Positions 25,622-34,507 of a stretch of 64,000 bases of DNA are shown here, piece by piece; within the stretch, counting starts at the first letter, position 1, and each line of letters begins with the position of its first letter. A program made the translations under genes and the position numbers. Source of the DNA: an uncultured Eubacteriales bacterium (lineage in GTDB: Bacteria; Bacillota; Clostridia; Christensenellales; Aristaeellaceae); NCBI GenBank assembly GCA_900315675.1, contig OMZY01000009.1, forward strand, positions 45,780-109,779. The letters are read 5' to 3'. The notes beneath the pieces were generated by a model. It did not search any database and was not told the DNA's origin. It saw only the letters and a list, made by a program, of their open reading frames with translations.

Positions 25622-26580
25622 TATCCCCCGAAGCTGCCGTACGCGCCGGCCGCCACCGGCATGGTGCCGGTATAGGGGTTATAGCCCTGAAGCTCACCGT
25701 TTCTCGCCGCGTTCCATTCTGCCGCGTTGGCGCTTGTTCTGCGCTCACGCCGGCCCGGATACGTCGGTTCCTGTGCCGCGGGCATCGGAGGAGCCATCAT
25801 TTCCGGCGGACGTACCATCTCGCTGGCGCTGTTCTGCTCCGGCAGGATCTTGACGCCTTCCGGGGCAATCACGACAATCCTTGCTCCCTGCAACAGCCTG
25901 ACTGAACATCCCAGGGTGAAAGCCGCGCCGGCCAGCATATCCTGGCACCGCATGCTCTCGCTCTCATTGGCGATTGCGTCCAGCATCACAATCAGGGTCT
26001 CCCCGTCCTTCATGCACTCAATCGCTTCATAGCAGCTCTTCAGACCGGTCAGGGTAATGATGTGCTCCACGTGCACCTGTCCGCGCTCCATCCGCGGTTC
26101 AACACCCGGCATATAGGAAATATTGTTCCGCTGGGCCTGGGTAAAACCCGTCTGCCCGCTGAAGCTGCCCTTGCCCACATAGTCCTGCTGCGCCGCGGAA
26201 TCCTGCTGCGGGAAATAACCGGTTCCCTGGGGCTGGCCGTACGCCGTCTGTCCGAAGGCGGTCTGTCCGTAGGCGGTCTGATTATACGCTGTCTGGCCGT
26301 AAGCGGTCTGATCAAAAGCAGTCTGGCCGTAAGCCGTTTGTCCGAAGGCGGTCTGCTCATATCCTCCGTAATTGACCGGGGGATTCATTCCCGTGAAGCC
26401 GGTATGTACAAAGCGGGGATCCTGTCCCTGCATCGGCTGCATCTCAATGTTCTGAGTTTCCGCGGTCTTCTTCCGCAGCGGACGGTAATGGCTTGTCCCT
26501 CCGTCCGGCCGGCGCGTGATATCCGCCGACACGCGGGAAAAAACCCCTTCAATGCTCTTCATCAGATCCTTCAATGCCAT
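25612..26580 (-). CDS. sepF: SepF-like cell division protein with Gln-Thr-Ala-Tyr repeats
   Basis: 322 residues, about twice the usual SepF length. The N-terminus (MALKDLMKSIEGVFSRV) could form the membrane-binding amphipathic helix. Residues 75-115 hold eight copies of a five-residue unit, QTAYG/QTAFG. The SepF core lies at about 168-260 (VHVEHIITLTGLKSCYEAIECMKDG, NESESMRCQDMLAGAAFTLGCSVRLL, VVIAPEGVKI), which polymerises and tethers FtsZ. A Met/Pro/Tyr/Gly-rich tail follows. Position between yggS and divIVA supports the call. Confidence 0.9.
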   Translation of the reverse strand: MALKDLMKSIEGVFSRVSADITRRPDGGTSHYRPLRKKTAETQNIEMQPMQGQDPRFVHTGFTGMNPPVNYGGYEQTAFGQTAYGQTAFDQTAYGQTAYNQTAYGQTAFGQTAYGQPQGTGYFPQQDSAAQQDYVGKGSFSGQTGFTQAQRNNISYMPGVEPRMERGQVHVEHIITLTGLKSCYEAIECMKDGETLIVMLDAIANESESMRCQDMLAGAAFTLGCSVRLLQGARIVVIAPEGVKILPEQNSASEMVRPPEMMAPPMPAAQEPTYPGRRERRTSANAAEWNAARNGELQGYNPYTGTMPVAAGAYGSFGGYGY

Positions 26581-26604
26581 AAGTGTTTCCTCTCCTCTTT
26601 CCCG

Positions 26605-27291
26605 TCATCCGCGGGGTCCGAAAATTGCGCTTCCCACCCGGACCATTGTCGCTCCGTGAGCCGCTGCCAGCGTGTAGTCGCCGGACATGCCCATGCTCAG
26701 TTCCTCCATCGCGATCCCGGTCAGGTTTTTATCCCGGATCCGGTCAAAAAGTCCGCGCGTCCGTGCAAATAATCCGTCCAGGTAGTCCCGGTCCTCTGTC
26801 AGCGGCATCACCGCCATCAGGCCCCGGACCTCTATGCCTTCCAGGGGCGCGATCTGTTTCAGGAACGTTTCCGTTTCATCAAACGGCACGCCGCCCTTCT
26901 GTTCCTCTCCCGCAGGGCTGATTTCCACCAGCACCGGCATACGCCTTCCGGCAGCCAGCGCCCGGTTATGAATTTCCCTGGCCAGCGGTTCGCTGTCCAC
27001 GGACTGGATCATACAGACTTCTCCGGCAATCTGCTTCACCTTGTTCCTCTGAAGCCGGCCGATCAGGTGAATCTGAAAGCGCTCCTTCAGCTCCGGCAGC
27101 TTGGTCAGGAGCTCCTGCACCCTGTTCTCACCGATATCCGTAATACCCATGTCCGCCAGCGGCAGAATCTCTTCTGCGCTGTGGGTTTTTGTCACGGCAA
27201 TCAGTTTCGGCACGGGATAGCGTCCCGCCGCAGCTTCCTCCAGCTCCTGACGGATCCGCGCCACCCTGTTTTCCATTTCTTCCCGGGTCAT
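26605..27291 (-). CDS. YggS family pyridoxal phosphate homeostasis protein
   Basis: 228 residues. An alanine-racemase-fold, PLP-binding protein without known enzymatic activity that buffers the cofactor. The PLP lysine lies in LIAVTKTHSAEEI near residue 33, and the family strings IGENRVQELLTK, FQIHLIGRLQRNKVKQI and MGMSGDYTLAAAHGATMVRVGSAIFG are complete. It heads the yggS-sepF-divIVA division region (ylmE in Bacillus). The start ATG directly follows the upstream HlyD-like gene. Confidence 0.95.
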   Translation of the reverse strand: MTREEMENRVARIRQELEEAAAGRYPVPKLIAVTKTHSAEEILPLADMGITDIGENRVQELLTKLPELKERFQIHLIGRLQRNKVKQIAGEVCMIQSVDSEPLAREIHNRALAAGRRMPVLVEISPAGEEQKGGVPFDETETFLKQIAPLEGIEVRGLMAVMPLTEDRDYLDGLFARTRGLFDRIRDKNLTGIAMEELSMGMSGDYTLAAAHGATMVRVGSAIFGPRG

Positions 27292-27311
27292 GGCGTCTGT
27301 TTCCTCCCTGC

Positions 27312-28547
27312 TCAGAACAGCTTTACGGTCTGTCCTTCATAAAGCGTGCCCTGCTGGATCGGGGAGATATAAACCATTCCGTCCCGTTCATCCACAATGT
27401 TTACAGGAATAAAGAACGGATATTCCCCGTCTATCACCACAACGCCGGGCATATTGTCCTGCGTGTAAATGGCCTTTGTCGGTACGGTCAGGCTGGTCAC
27501 GTTGTCGCCTAGCACGCCCGAACAGGTCCGGATATACAGCACCGGCTGCACGTTGGACTGCACATCCAGCCGAACCTCCAGCTCGCCGCCGGTCCGGGTA
27601 AAGCTGATGACCCGCGCCTGCACCATGGTGTCCTTGAAGTTTTCCAGCTTCAGTTCATAAACCGCGCCTTCCACCGGATTCCAGTTGCTGTCTTTGATCA
27701 GCATCAGCACAATCCAGTGTCCGTCACGGACCAGTCGGTAAATCACGGCTTTGCCCTTTGAGCCCATATTCGCGGACGGGGGCTTCTGGCCGTTGATCAT
27801 GGCACGGACCTGGCTCGGGGTATACTTGTCGTAGTTGTCGATCGTCAGGTCATATTCATATCCGTCGGAATAGAAGCTGACCAGGCCCTCCTTTGGAGCA
27901 GTCTTTTTTTGTGTCCAGCTGGAGATCTTCTGAAGCTGGCCCTGCTCGTCATCATACAGGCGGGTCATCCGCTGGTCTTCGCTGTATTTTTCCCTCAGCC
28001 TGTTCTGGCGCGCGTTGATCGCCTCAGCCAGCATCGCTTCCTGGTTGTTCATGTTGCCCCGGGCGCCGCCGATCAGTTCCCGGACCTCCCGCGCGCGGTT
28101 CATCACATCCGATTCCAGTTTTTCCATGCTGGAGTCCGTATTGATCTCTGCCTTCAGGAGCTTTACCTGATAATCCTTGATCTGGTCGCGGAAATCCTGC
28201 AGCGTTTCCAGTTCCTGTGTCCGGAAACCGTTGTTATAGACCTTGCAGACATCATCGCCGATGGAGACGTATGTTCCTTCCTCGGCCAGGTACTCGACGT
28301 TTGATACGCCTTCCTCGTCAAAGGGAGTCTCATCCCGCACAATCAGGCAGTCCCCGGTATAGCGGGCACCGATCACGCCCGCAGTAATCTGGGCATAGGG
28401 GGCGGTTTCGGGCGCCAGCGAGGTGACCAGATACCATATGACAAAAGCCAGTGCCAGCACGATCAGCATGATCTGCGGCACGCTCATGCGCTTCTTTTCC
28501 TCCCGCACCGGCATCTGTACCGGCTGCGGAGGCTGCATATCGTACAC
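27312..28547 (-). CDS. HlyD-like membrane protein upstream of yggS-sepF
   Basis: 411 residues from a GTG at 28547, with GGGGGA nine bases upstream. A GTG three codons earlier is too close to the ribosome binding site. One N-terminal membrane helix (VPQIMLIVLALAFVIWYLV) precedes a biotinyl-lipoyl-like barrel split by a coiled-coil hairpin (about 100-195) and C-terminal beta domains (TSLTVPTKAIYTQDNMPGVVVI), the adaptor-protein layout. No transporter is adjacent. Proteins of this type are found next to yggS and sepF in Clostridia, which suggests a role at the division site, but this is inference. Confidence 0.8.
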   Translation of the reverse strand: MYDMQPPQPVQMPVREEKKRMSVPQIMLIVLALAFVIWYLVTSLAPETAPYAQITAGVIGARYTGDCLIVRDETPFDEEGVSNVEYLAEEGTYVSIGDDVCKVYNNGFRTQELETLQDFRDQIKDYQVKLLKAEINTDSSMEKLESDVMNRAREVRELIGGARGNMNNQEAMLAEAINARQNRLREKYSEDQRMTRLYDDEQGQLQKISSWTQKKTAPKEGLVSFYSDGYEYDLTIDNYDKYTPSQVRAMINGQKPPSANMGSKGKAVIYRLVRDGHWIVLMLIKDSNWNPVEGAVYELKLENFKDTMVQARVISFTRTGGELEVRLDVQSNVQPVLYIRTCSGVLGDNVTSLTVPTKAIYTQDNMPGVVVIDGEYPFFIPVNIVDERDGMVYISPIQQGTLYEGQTVKLF

Positions 28548-28578
28548 CTGCGTCACTCCCCCTTTCTCAGATCTTGAT

Positions 28579-28608
28579 ATTATATCATGCGTATTTATTC
28601 TTTGGCAA
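28579..28608 (-). promoter_or_regulatory. Promoter of the HlyD-yggS-sepF-divIVA group
   Basis: On the minus strand TTGCCA (28603-28608) and TATAAT (28579-28584) are 18 bases apart, 32 bases before the GTG start. Confidence 0.75.
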
Positions 28609-28617
28609 ATCAGCGGC

Positions 28618-29433
28618 TTATTTCAGCCACTCCGCCGGTCTGACAACGGCCGCAGCCGGTTCCCCGTCCGTCACTTCCAGCGTCATCAGGGATTTTTCCC
28701 CGGTAATCCGCTTCTTTTCCGGTGACGCGGTCGCCATCACGAAAGCCATGCCGACCACCTTCACGTTGAATTCCCGCATCAGTTCCACCATTCCGCCTGC
28801 GGTGCCGCCTCCCTTGAGGAAGTCGTCCACAATCAGCGCCCGCTGGTTTTCCTTCACCGCCCGGCGGCTCAGGCTCATCGTCTCAATGCTTCCGCTGCCG
28901 GAAACATAGTTGATATTCACCGCGGAACCCTCATAAACCCGGGAGGAATGCCGCGCAATCACCAGCGGCACACCCAGTGCATTCGCTGTCGCGAAAGCCA
29001 CGGGAATGCCCTTGGTTTCCATTGTCAGCACAAAATCAGGCTCTGTATCATAGTATTCCGTCGCGAGAATCTCGCCCATCCGGTTCACAATCTCCGGCGT
29101 GGACAGAATATCACTGTAATAGAGAAATCCCCCGGGCAGCACCCGTTCCGTGCCGCTGAGATCCGCGCACAGCTTTTCGATGGTGGCCCGTGCCTTTTCC
29201 CGGCTGACCTTCGGGCGGTACCGCACGCCGCCGGCCGCTCCCGTCACCGTATCCACTTCTCCCAGATCAAACGTCTTTGTCACCTGCTGAAGCAGGTCAA
29301 CATCCTCGCTCATCGTGGATTTCGCGGATCCGAACAGCTCGCAGAAGCTGTTCAGCGTAAAGATCCTGTTGGGGGTTCCCGACAGCAGTTTCATCATTGC
29401 GGTCATGCGTTCGTTCCGGCGGATTCTGTCCAT
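28618..29433 (-). CDS. purR: Purine operon repressor PurR (Bacillus type)
   Basis: 271 residues; the start MDRIRRNERMTAMMK is chosen because GGAG lies eight bases before it. The N-terminal winged helix (residues 1-75, with FTLNSFCELFGSAKSTMSEDVDLL) is fused to a phosphoribosyltransferase-fold sensor carrying the PRPP loop ALIVDDFLKGGGTAGGM. In Bacillus PurR represses purine synthesis genes and PRPP relieves repression. An extended -10 (TGCTATAAT, hexamer at 29493-29498) lies about 60 bases upstream. No purine operon is in the window. Confidence 0.94.
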   Translation of the reverse strand: MDRIRRNERMTAMMKLLSGTPNRIFTLNSFCELFGSAKSTMSEDVDLLQQVTKTFDLGEVDTVTGAAGGVRYRPKVSREKARATIEKLCADLSGTERVLPGGFLYYSDILSTPEIVNRMGEILATEYYDTEPDFVLTMETKGIPVAFATANALGVPLVIARHSSRVYEGSAVNINYVSGSGSIETMSLSRRAVKENQRALIVDDFLKGGGTAGGMVELMREFNVKVVGMAFVMATASPEKKRITGEKSLMTLEVTDGEPAAAVVRPAEWLK

Positions 29434-29555
29434 TTTTCCTTCTCCAATTCTGCTTCCGTAGCATCCTCTGGTAAAACATTTCACAACACTTTATTATAGC
29501 ACAATTTCCGAATGATTTAAAGGTAATTATGCCTGATTGTTCGGAAAATAAAGAA

Positions 29556-29577
29556 AAGACCGGCTTTCACCGGTCTT
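29556..29577 (-). terminator. Intrinsic terminator after the HPr-like gene
   Basis: An 8-bp stem (AAGACCGG with CCGGTCTT), loop of six, followed on the minus strand by TTTCTTTATTTT. Confidence 0.8.
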
Positions 29578-29593
29578 CATTCCTTTGCCTGTT

Positions 29594-29830
29594 TTATTCT
29601 TCCTTAATCAGGAACGGGCTGATCTCTTCCAGCAGGTCGCTGCAGTCATCACTGTAGATCTCCAGGGTGATCGGCTTTGACAGATCCAGGGAGAAGATTC
29701 CCAGGATTGACTTGGCGTCCACCACATGGCGCCCTGCACGCAGATCCATCTCATAGGGGTAGCGCGCAACGATGTTGACGAAATTGTTTACATTCTCAAC
29801 CAGGCTCAGTCTGATCATAGCGGACTTCAC
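29594..29830 (-). CDS. HPr-like protein lacking the phospho-histidine motif
   Basis: 78 residues from a GTG at 29830 with AAGGAGG eight bases upstream. The second half follows HPr (VVDAKSILGIFSLDLSKPITLEIYSDD compared with the HPr region around Ser46). The N-terminal segment reads VNNFVNIVARYPYEMDL, where HPr has the HARPA site, so the His that carries PTS phosphate is absent. The Ser46-equivalent in AKSILG is kept. It may be a regulatory HPr relative and not a sugar phosphocarrier. It is followed by a strong terminator and appears to be monocistronic. Confidence 0.8.
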   Translation of the reverse strand: MKSAMIRLSLVENVNNFVNIVARYPYEMDLRAGRHVVDAKSILGIFSLDLSKPITLEIYSDDCSDLLEEISPFLIKEE

Positions 29831-29946
29831 GGCAAAGCACCTCCTTCATATTCGTCACCGGGATTGCCCGGCGCGGGTTCCTATCATACAGCATTTCGGT
29901 ATCGGTTTCAATTTCCTGTCCGGCCGTTTACGGACCGGATTGTCCA

Positions 29947-31149
29947 TCAATCCGCGTACTGAACCGAATCCTTGTCCCGGATCCGGAGCATCAGGGTGTT
30001 CTCCTCCTGATCCCATTCAGCCTCGCCTCTCAGGGCTTCGGCCAGGAACTTCGCGTCGATGAAATGACCTTCGGACGCAAAGTCAAAGTCTTCTTCCGTC
30101 ACAGGAATCTGCATCCCGTTCAGCGTCGCGGTAATCCCCTGTTTTTCATCATACAGAACCAGGGTGTATCCGGCGGCTTCCAGTACAACCGTTCCCACGC
30201 CGTCGTCCGTCAGTTTCCAGCCTTCCACGCACTTGCACAGATCATCCAGGCTGATCCGGATCTTGTCCTGGTTCCAGATCAGTCTCGGCCTGGCCGTCAC
30301 CGGAACGCCGTCTTCCATGGCAATGAATTCCAGGGGACCGTCCGCCTCATTCAGGGCGACCATTGCGCCGAACGCGTCGAATTCCTCCGCGTCCAGATCC
30401 ACTTCTTCAACCTCTTCCTGAAGTTCTGCCTCAGGCTGTTTTGCCTCGGCTTCCGTCTTTTCCGGCGCCGCTTCGGTCGCTTCTGCCGCCGGGGCTTCGG
30501 TCACAGGAACTTCCGTAGCCGGGGTTTCCGTTACGGGTGCTTCCATTACCGGAACAGCTGTTTCGGGAGCCTGCGTCTCAGGGACTTCGCTGGTCTCCGA
30601 TTCTCCGGCGTCCGCCGGAGCCGGGGTGGCGATGGGAGCCGGCGTGGCTTCCGCGGGTGCGGGAGTTTCTTCCGTCTTGTCCGGGCTGTCCAGCATTTCC
30701 GGATTCTCAAACAGGTTGGTCTGTGTAGCCCGGCCGGCAATGCCGTCCGCCCTCAGGCCGTTATATTGCTGGAATTTCTTGACTGCGTTATAAGTCTGCC
30801 GTCCATAGGCGCCATCTGCGCTTCCTTCCGGCAGGTAGCCTTTTTCAATCAGCTTTTCCTGCAGTTTCTTGACTTCCTTGCCCTTTGTACCCATCGTCAG
30901 GTTATGATAACCCTTGACATTCGGGGTGATTGTCGGCACGGGTGCCGGGGTAAGCTGCGCCGTAGGCTTCGCGGTATTTTTCACCGTCGCGGAATCCGCG
31001 GCGGAATCCTGAACCTGATTGTCCACCGTTTCCACAATTGCGTTCGGGGCAGGCGTGGGAACGGGCGTTTCCTTCGGAGCAGTCGTACTGTTCACTGCCA
31101 GCGTCATCGTCGCCGACATGTAGATCAGCAGGGTTCTCATCAAATCCAT
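29947..31149 (-). CDS. Secreted peptidoglycan-binding protein with stalk-like C-terminal domain
   Basis: 400 residues from the ATG at 31149 (GGGGAG eight bases upstream). The N-terminus MDLMRTLLIYMSATMTLAV acts as signal or anchor. A Thr/Pro linker leads to one PG_binding_1 domain (about 85-150: MGTKGKEVKKLQEKLIEKGYL, YGRQTYNAVKKFQQYNGL). A Pro/Ala/Glu/Thr linker of about 110 residues follows, then a C-terminal module with paired beta units (RPRLIWNQDKIRISLDDLC, GHFIDAKFLAEALRG) like the copper-amine-oxidase N domain that decorates Gram-positive surface proteins. The role is probably wall attachment of the C-terminal domain. Confidence 0.85.
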   Translation of the reverse strand: MDLMRTLLIYMSATMTLAVNSTTAPKETPVPTPAPNAIVETVDNQVQDSAADSATVKNTAKPTAQLTPAPVPTITPNVKGYHNLTMGTKGKEVKKLQEKLIEKGYLPEGSADGAYGRQTYNAVKKFQQYNGLRADGIAGRATQTNLFENPEMLDSPDKTEETPAPAEATPAPIATPAPADAGESETSEVPETQAPETAVPVMEAPVTETPATEVPVTEAPAAEATEAAPEKTEAEAKQPEAELQEEVEEVDLDAEEFDAFGAMVALNEADGPLEFIAMEDGVPVTARPRLIWNQDKIRISLDDLCKCVEGWKLTDDGVGTVVLEAAGYTLVLYDEKQGITATLNGMQIPVTEEDFDFASEGHFIDAKFLAEALRGEAEWDQEENTLMLRIRDKDSVQYAD

Positions 31150-31250
31150 ATACGCCACTCCCCATTTCCAAGAATTGGACCATTCTTCAGATTATTATAT
31201 CAAACCCCGACTCTGATGACAACACCAGTTTTGTATGGTAAAATCTACTG

Positions 31251-31286
31251 TAATTCATAATTCATAATTCACAATTCAGAATTATG
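31251..31286. repeat. Heptamer array in the divergent gap before recD2
   Basis: AATTCAT, AATTCAC and AATTCAG units lie between the divergent peptidoglycan-binding gene and recD2; the rest of this 280-base gap shows no gene. Confidence 0.8.
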
Positions 31287-31429
31287 GAGTCTTTTTCCCC
31301 GATACATTCCCGTATGAATCAGCGAAAAAGAACCCGTCCGGTTCCAAAGATGTCATATAGCATGGCGTACAGGATATTCTTTTCGCACAAAGCACCGGAC
31401 AATTGTTAATTGTTATACTGGGGTGACAT

Positions 31430-33661
31430 ATGGAGCAGCTAGAAGCAACCATCCAGGGCACTGTTTTCCGGAACGAGGAAAACGGCTGGACCGTTCTGAC
31501 CGTGCGTTCCGGCCGGTCGGAGGTGACCGTGGTCGGTTCCCTGCCGGAACTGAGTCCCGGCGAACAGGCTGTTTTTTCAGGCGACTGGACGGATCACCGC
31601 ACCTACGGCCGTCAGTTTCACTGCGTCTCCTGTGAACTGAAAACCCCCACCACCCTTCTGGGAATTGAGCGTTTCCTCGGCAGCGGCCTGATCCACGGCG
31701 TGGGTCCGTCCACCGCCACGCTCATCGTCTCCGCCTTCGGGGAGGATACCCTTACCGTACTTTCCGAGCATCCGGAGCGTCTCAGTGAGGTCCGGGGCAT
31801 CGGCAAAAAGCGGGCTGAGATGATCGCTGAAAGCTTCCGGGAGCAGCAGAGCACCCGGCGCGCCATGGTCTTTCTCCAGTCCTATGGCATTTCCCCCGCC
31901 CTGGCTATCCGGATCAGCCGGCATTACGGCGACCGCACCCCGGAAATCGTCCGGGAAAACCCTTACCGCCTGTGCGATGACCTGGAAGGCGTCGGTTTCA
32001 AAACTGCGGATCGCATCGGTCTGTCCCTGGGCATCCCGCCCGACAGCGAAAACCGCGTAAAATCCGCCATGTCCTATATCCTGCGGGATGCCGCCGCGTC
32101 TTCAGGCCATGTTTACCTGCCGGAAACAGAGCTCTGCTCCGCTTCCGCCGCGCTGCTCAATGTGCCGCTGCCCCTCTGTCAGCAGGCGCTGCGCGGCATG
32201 CTGGTTTCCGGTGTCCTGCATTCCGAGTCTGATGAAAACGAAGACCGCCGGGTCTACCTGCCTTACTACCGGTATGCGGAGCAGGAGGTGGCTCTCATGA
32301 TCCGCCGCCTGATGACCGCCATCGCCCCGTATAAGTATGCCGGTGTTTCCCGGGCCATCTCTTCTTTTGAAAAGCAACGGAAAATCACCTTCTCCCCCAC
32401 CCAGCGCCAGGCTATTGCCGGCGCGCTGGAAAACGGAGTTTTTGTCATCACCGGCGGTCCCGGCACCGGCAAGACCACCATCATCAACTGCATCCTGGAA
32501 CTGCTTTCCAAGGATAACGAAACCGTCCTGTGCGCCCCCACCGGTCGCGCCGCCAAACGCATGAGCGAGGCCACCGGCGCCGAGGCGAAAACCATCCACC
32601 GCCTGCTGGAATACAGCGGTGAGGAAGGCACCTTCACCCGTACGGATGACAATCCGCTGGAGGCGGACTGCGTCATCGCGGACGAAACCTCCATGATCGA
32701 CCTGGTCCTGATGCGTGCCCTGCTCAAGGCCATCCGTCCCGGCACCCGCCTGATTCTCGTCGGCGACGCGGATCAGCTTCCCAGCGTCGGCGCCGGCAAC
32801 GTGCTCGGGGATATCCTGGACAGCGGCGAAGTGCCCTGCGTCCGGCTCACGGAGATTTACCGCCAGAGCGGGGAAAGCCAGATCGTCGTGAACGCCCACC
32901 TGATCAACAGCGGCCAGATGCCTGTGCTCAACGGCAAAGGCACGGATTTCTTCTTCGAGCGCAAAACCGCCCTGACCGACGCGGCCCAGAGCATCACCGC
33001 CCTGGTCACCTCCCGGCTTCCTGGATATCTGCATTATCCGGAAAAGGAACGTCTTGCTCTTTCCGTCCGGAACATCCAGGTGCTGGCGCCCTCCCGCAAG
33101 GGGGAATGCGGGGTCAACAGCCTCAATCTCCGCCTGCAGGAGATGCTCAACCCGCCCGCTCCCGAAAAGCCCCAGCTGCAATGGGGAGAAATCATCTTCC
33201 GTCTGGGTGACAAGGTCATCCAGACCCGGAATGACTACCGTCTTCCCTGGCGACGCGAAACCGCCGTGGGGATCGAGGACGGCGCCGGCGTCTTCAACGG
33301 CGATATCGGCTTCATCACCGGCGTGGATTCCGAAAACCATATGCTGACCGTCCGCTTTGATGAAGAACGGGAAGCCACCTATGAATCCGGCGACCTGGAG
33401 GATCTGGAACCTGCCTACTGCCTGAGCGTGCACAAATCCCAGGGCAGTGAGTTCCCGGTCGTTGTCATGCCCGTGACGCCCGGGCCGCCCATGCTTCTCA
33501 CCCGCAATCTGCTTTATACCGCTCTCACGCGGGCCCGAAGCCTTGTGGTGCTGGTCGGTACCGAGGCGGTCATCCGCCGCATGGTGGAAAACGACCATGT
33601 GATCCGCCGCTACACCACCCTGGCCCGCCGGCTGATCGAAACCCGGGAGCTGGTGCAATGA
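31430..33661 (+). CDS. recD2: RecD2-type ATP-dependent DNA helicase
   Basis: 743 residues, a 5'-3' SF1B helicase of the RecD2/TraA group found without RecBC. The N-terminus has the OB-like region (LEATIQGTVFRNEENGWTVL), helix-hairpin-helix motifs (HGVGPSTATLIV, EVRGIGKKRAEMIAES) and the helicase core: Walker A ITGGPGTGKTTII near residue 342, Walker B CVIADETSMIDL near 421, GDADQLPSVGAGNVL, and motif VI (LLYTALTRARSLVVLVG). SH3-like insert VIQTRNDY. It is implicated in repair and replication-fork maintenance. It overlaps comF by four bases. Confidence 0.96.
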   Translation: MEQLEATIQGTVFRNEENGWTVLTVRSGRSEVTVVGSLPELSPGEQAVFSGDWTDHRTYGRQFHCVSCELKTPTTLLGIERFLGSGLIHGVGPSTATLIVSAFGEDTLTVLSEHPERLSEVRGIGKKRAEMIAESFREQQSTRRAMVFLQSYGISPALAIRISRHYGDRTPEIVRENPYRLCDDLEGVGFKTADRIGLSLGIPPDSENRVKSAMSYILRDAAASSGHVYLPETELCSASAALLNVPLPLCQQALRGMLVSGVLHSESDENEDRRVYLPYYRYAEQEVALMIRRLMTAIAPYKYAGVSRAISSFEKQRKITFSPTQRQAIAGALENGVFVITGGPGTGKTTIINCILELLSKDNETVLCAPTGRAAKRMSEATGAEAKTIHRLLEYSGEEGTFTRTDDNPLEADCVIADETSMIDLVLMRALLKAIRPGTRLILVGDADQLPSVGAGNVLGDILDSGEVPCVRLTEIYRQSGESQIVVNAHLINSGQMPVLNGKGTDFFFERKTALTDAAQSITALVTSRLPGYLHYPEKERLALSVRNIQVLAPSRKGECGVNSLNLRLQEMLNPPAPEKPQLQWGEIIFRLGDKVIQTRNDYRLPWRRETAVGIEDGAGVFNGDIGFITGVDSENHMLTVRFDEEREATYESGDLEDLEPAYCLSVHKSQGSEFPVVVMPVTPGPPMLLTRNLLYTALTRARSLVVLVGTEAVIRRMVENDHVIRRYTTLARRLIETRELVQ

Positions 33662-34362
33662 GTTCCCGTTCCTTTGAAAAATGGCTCTTCGGTAAATGGG
33701 GGCCGCTGGAAAAGTCGATTCTCTCCTGGGGCAAAGATGTTGTCTGGCCCGAGGACGCGTTCTGCTGTGCCTGCGGCCGGATTTCAGACCGGGACGGCCT
33801 GTGCGCCGCCTGCCGGGAATCTCTGGAACATGACGGTTTCTTTTTTGCCTGGGAACGTTCTGATCCCGTACCGGATCTTCCCGTCTGGTCTCTCCGTCCC
33901 CATGGCGGCGTACCCCGGGAGCTGGTCATCCGGCTCAAATACGGGGCGGAAGCCCGGGCCGCCCGGATTCTTGCGGGCCTGCTTCTTCCTCTGCCGGAAG
34001 ACGTGTCTTTTCCGCCGGATACCGTTGTCACCTGGGTGACCATGCCCGAATCCCGCCGCCGGGAACGGGCGGTGGATCATGGCCGCCTGCTGGCGGAAGC
34101 CTTTGCGGAAAAGCTGTCCCTGCCCTGCCGGCAGCTGCTGCTCCGGCGGGACCGGCGGGAAAAACGCCAGGTAGGACTGGGCGAGAAGGAACGCGCCGCC
34201 AATCTGGCGGGCGCTTTCCGTCCAAAGGAGAAGATTACTTTTCCCGTGCTCATCGTGGACGACGTGCGTACCACCGGCACCACCCTCTGCCGCTGCGCGG
34301 AAGCCCTGCGTTCCGGCGGGGCGGATTATATTGCCGGTCTAACCGTCACCGCCCGAAAATGA
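33658..34362 (+). CDS. ComF family phosphoribosyltransferase-like protein
   Basis: 234 residues. A zinc-finger-like start (CCACGRISDRDGLCAACRESL) precedes a type I phosphoribosyltransferase fold with the PRPP loop VLIVDDVRTTGTTLCRCAEAL near residue 196 and the family string RRERAVDHGRLLAEAFAE...RDRREKRQVGLGEKERAANLAGAF. ComF proteins serve DNA uptake in competent bacteria but occur widely in others and have no known reaction. The ATG overlaps the recD2 stop (ATGA), so the two are translationally coupled. Confidence 0.92.
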   Translation: MSSRSFEKWLFGKWGPLEKSILSWGKDVVWPEDAFCCACGRISDRDGLCAACRESLEHDGFFFAWERSDPVPDLPVWSLRPHGGVPRELVIRLKYGAEARAARILAGLLLPLPEDVSFPPDTVVTWVTMPESRRRERAVDHGRLLAEAFAEKLSLPCRQLLLRRDRREKRQVGLGEKERAANLAGAFRPKEKITFPVLIVDDVRTTGTTLCRCAEALRSGGADYIAGLTVTARK

Positions 34363-34392
34363 TTGACATATAAGCCCTTTGGGCGGTATTAT
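34363..34392 (+). promoter_or_regulatory. Promoter of lysC
   Basis: TTGACA at 34363-34368 and TATTAT at 34387-34392 with 18-base spacing, starting one base after the comF stop. No lysine-riboswitch landmarks are seen in the 115-base leader. Confidence 0.8.
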
Positions 34393-34456
34393 ATACGTTG
34401 GTCTGTTGCGATCAGGCGAACGTTTTTTCGTTGTTCGCATCTCTTCGCCGCAGCCA

Positions 34457-34491
34457 ATAATTATGAATTCCGAATTCTGAATTCTGAATTC
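34457..34491. repeat. Heptamer array in the lysC leader
   Basis: AATTATG then AATTCCG and AATTCTG units end five bases before the lysC ribosome binding site (GGAGG). Confidence 0.85.
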
Positions 34492-34507
34492 CTTTGGAGG
34501 TTGCCCT

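Noticed and set aside
26240-26370. CRISPR-like direct repeats inside the sepF gene
   Set aside because: The period is 15 bp without spacers and encodes in-frame QTA[YF]x peptide repeats.
34393-34507. Lysine riboswitch upstream of lysC
   Set aside because: The leader is only about 115 bases, a third of it heptamer array, too short and without the conserved lysine-aptamer segments.
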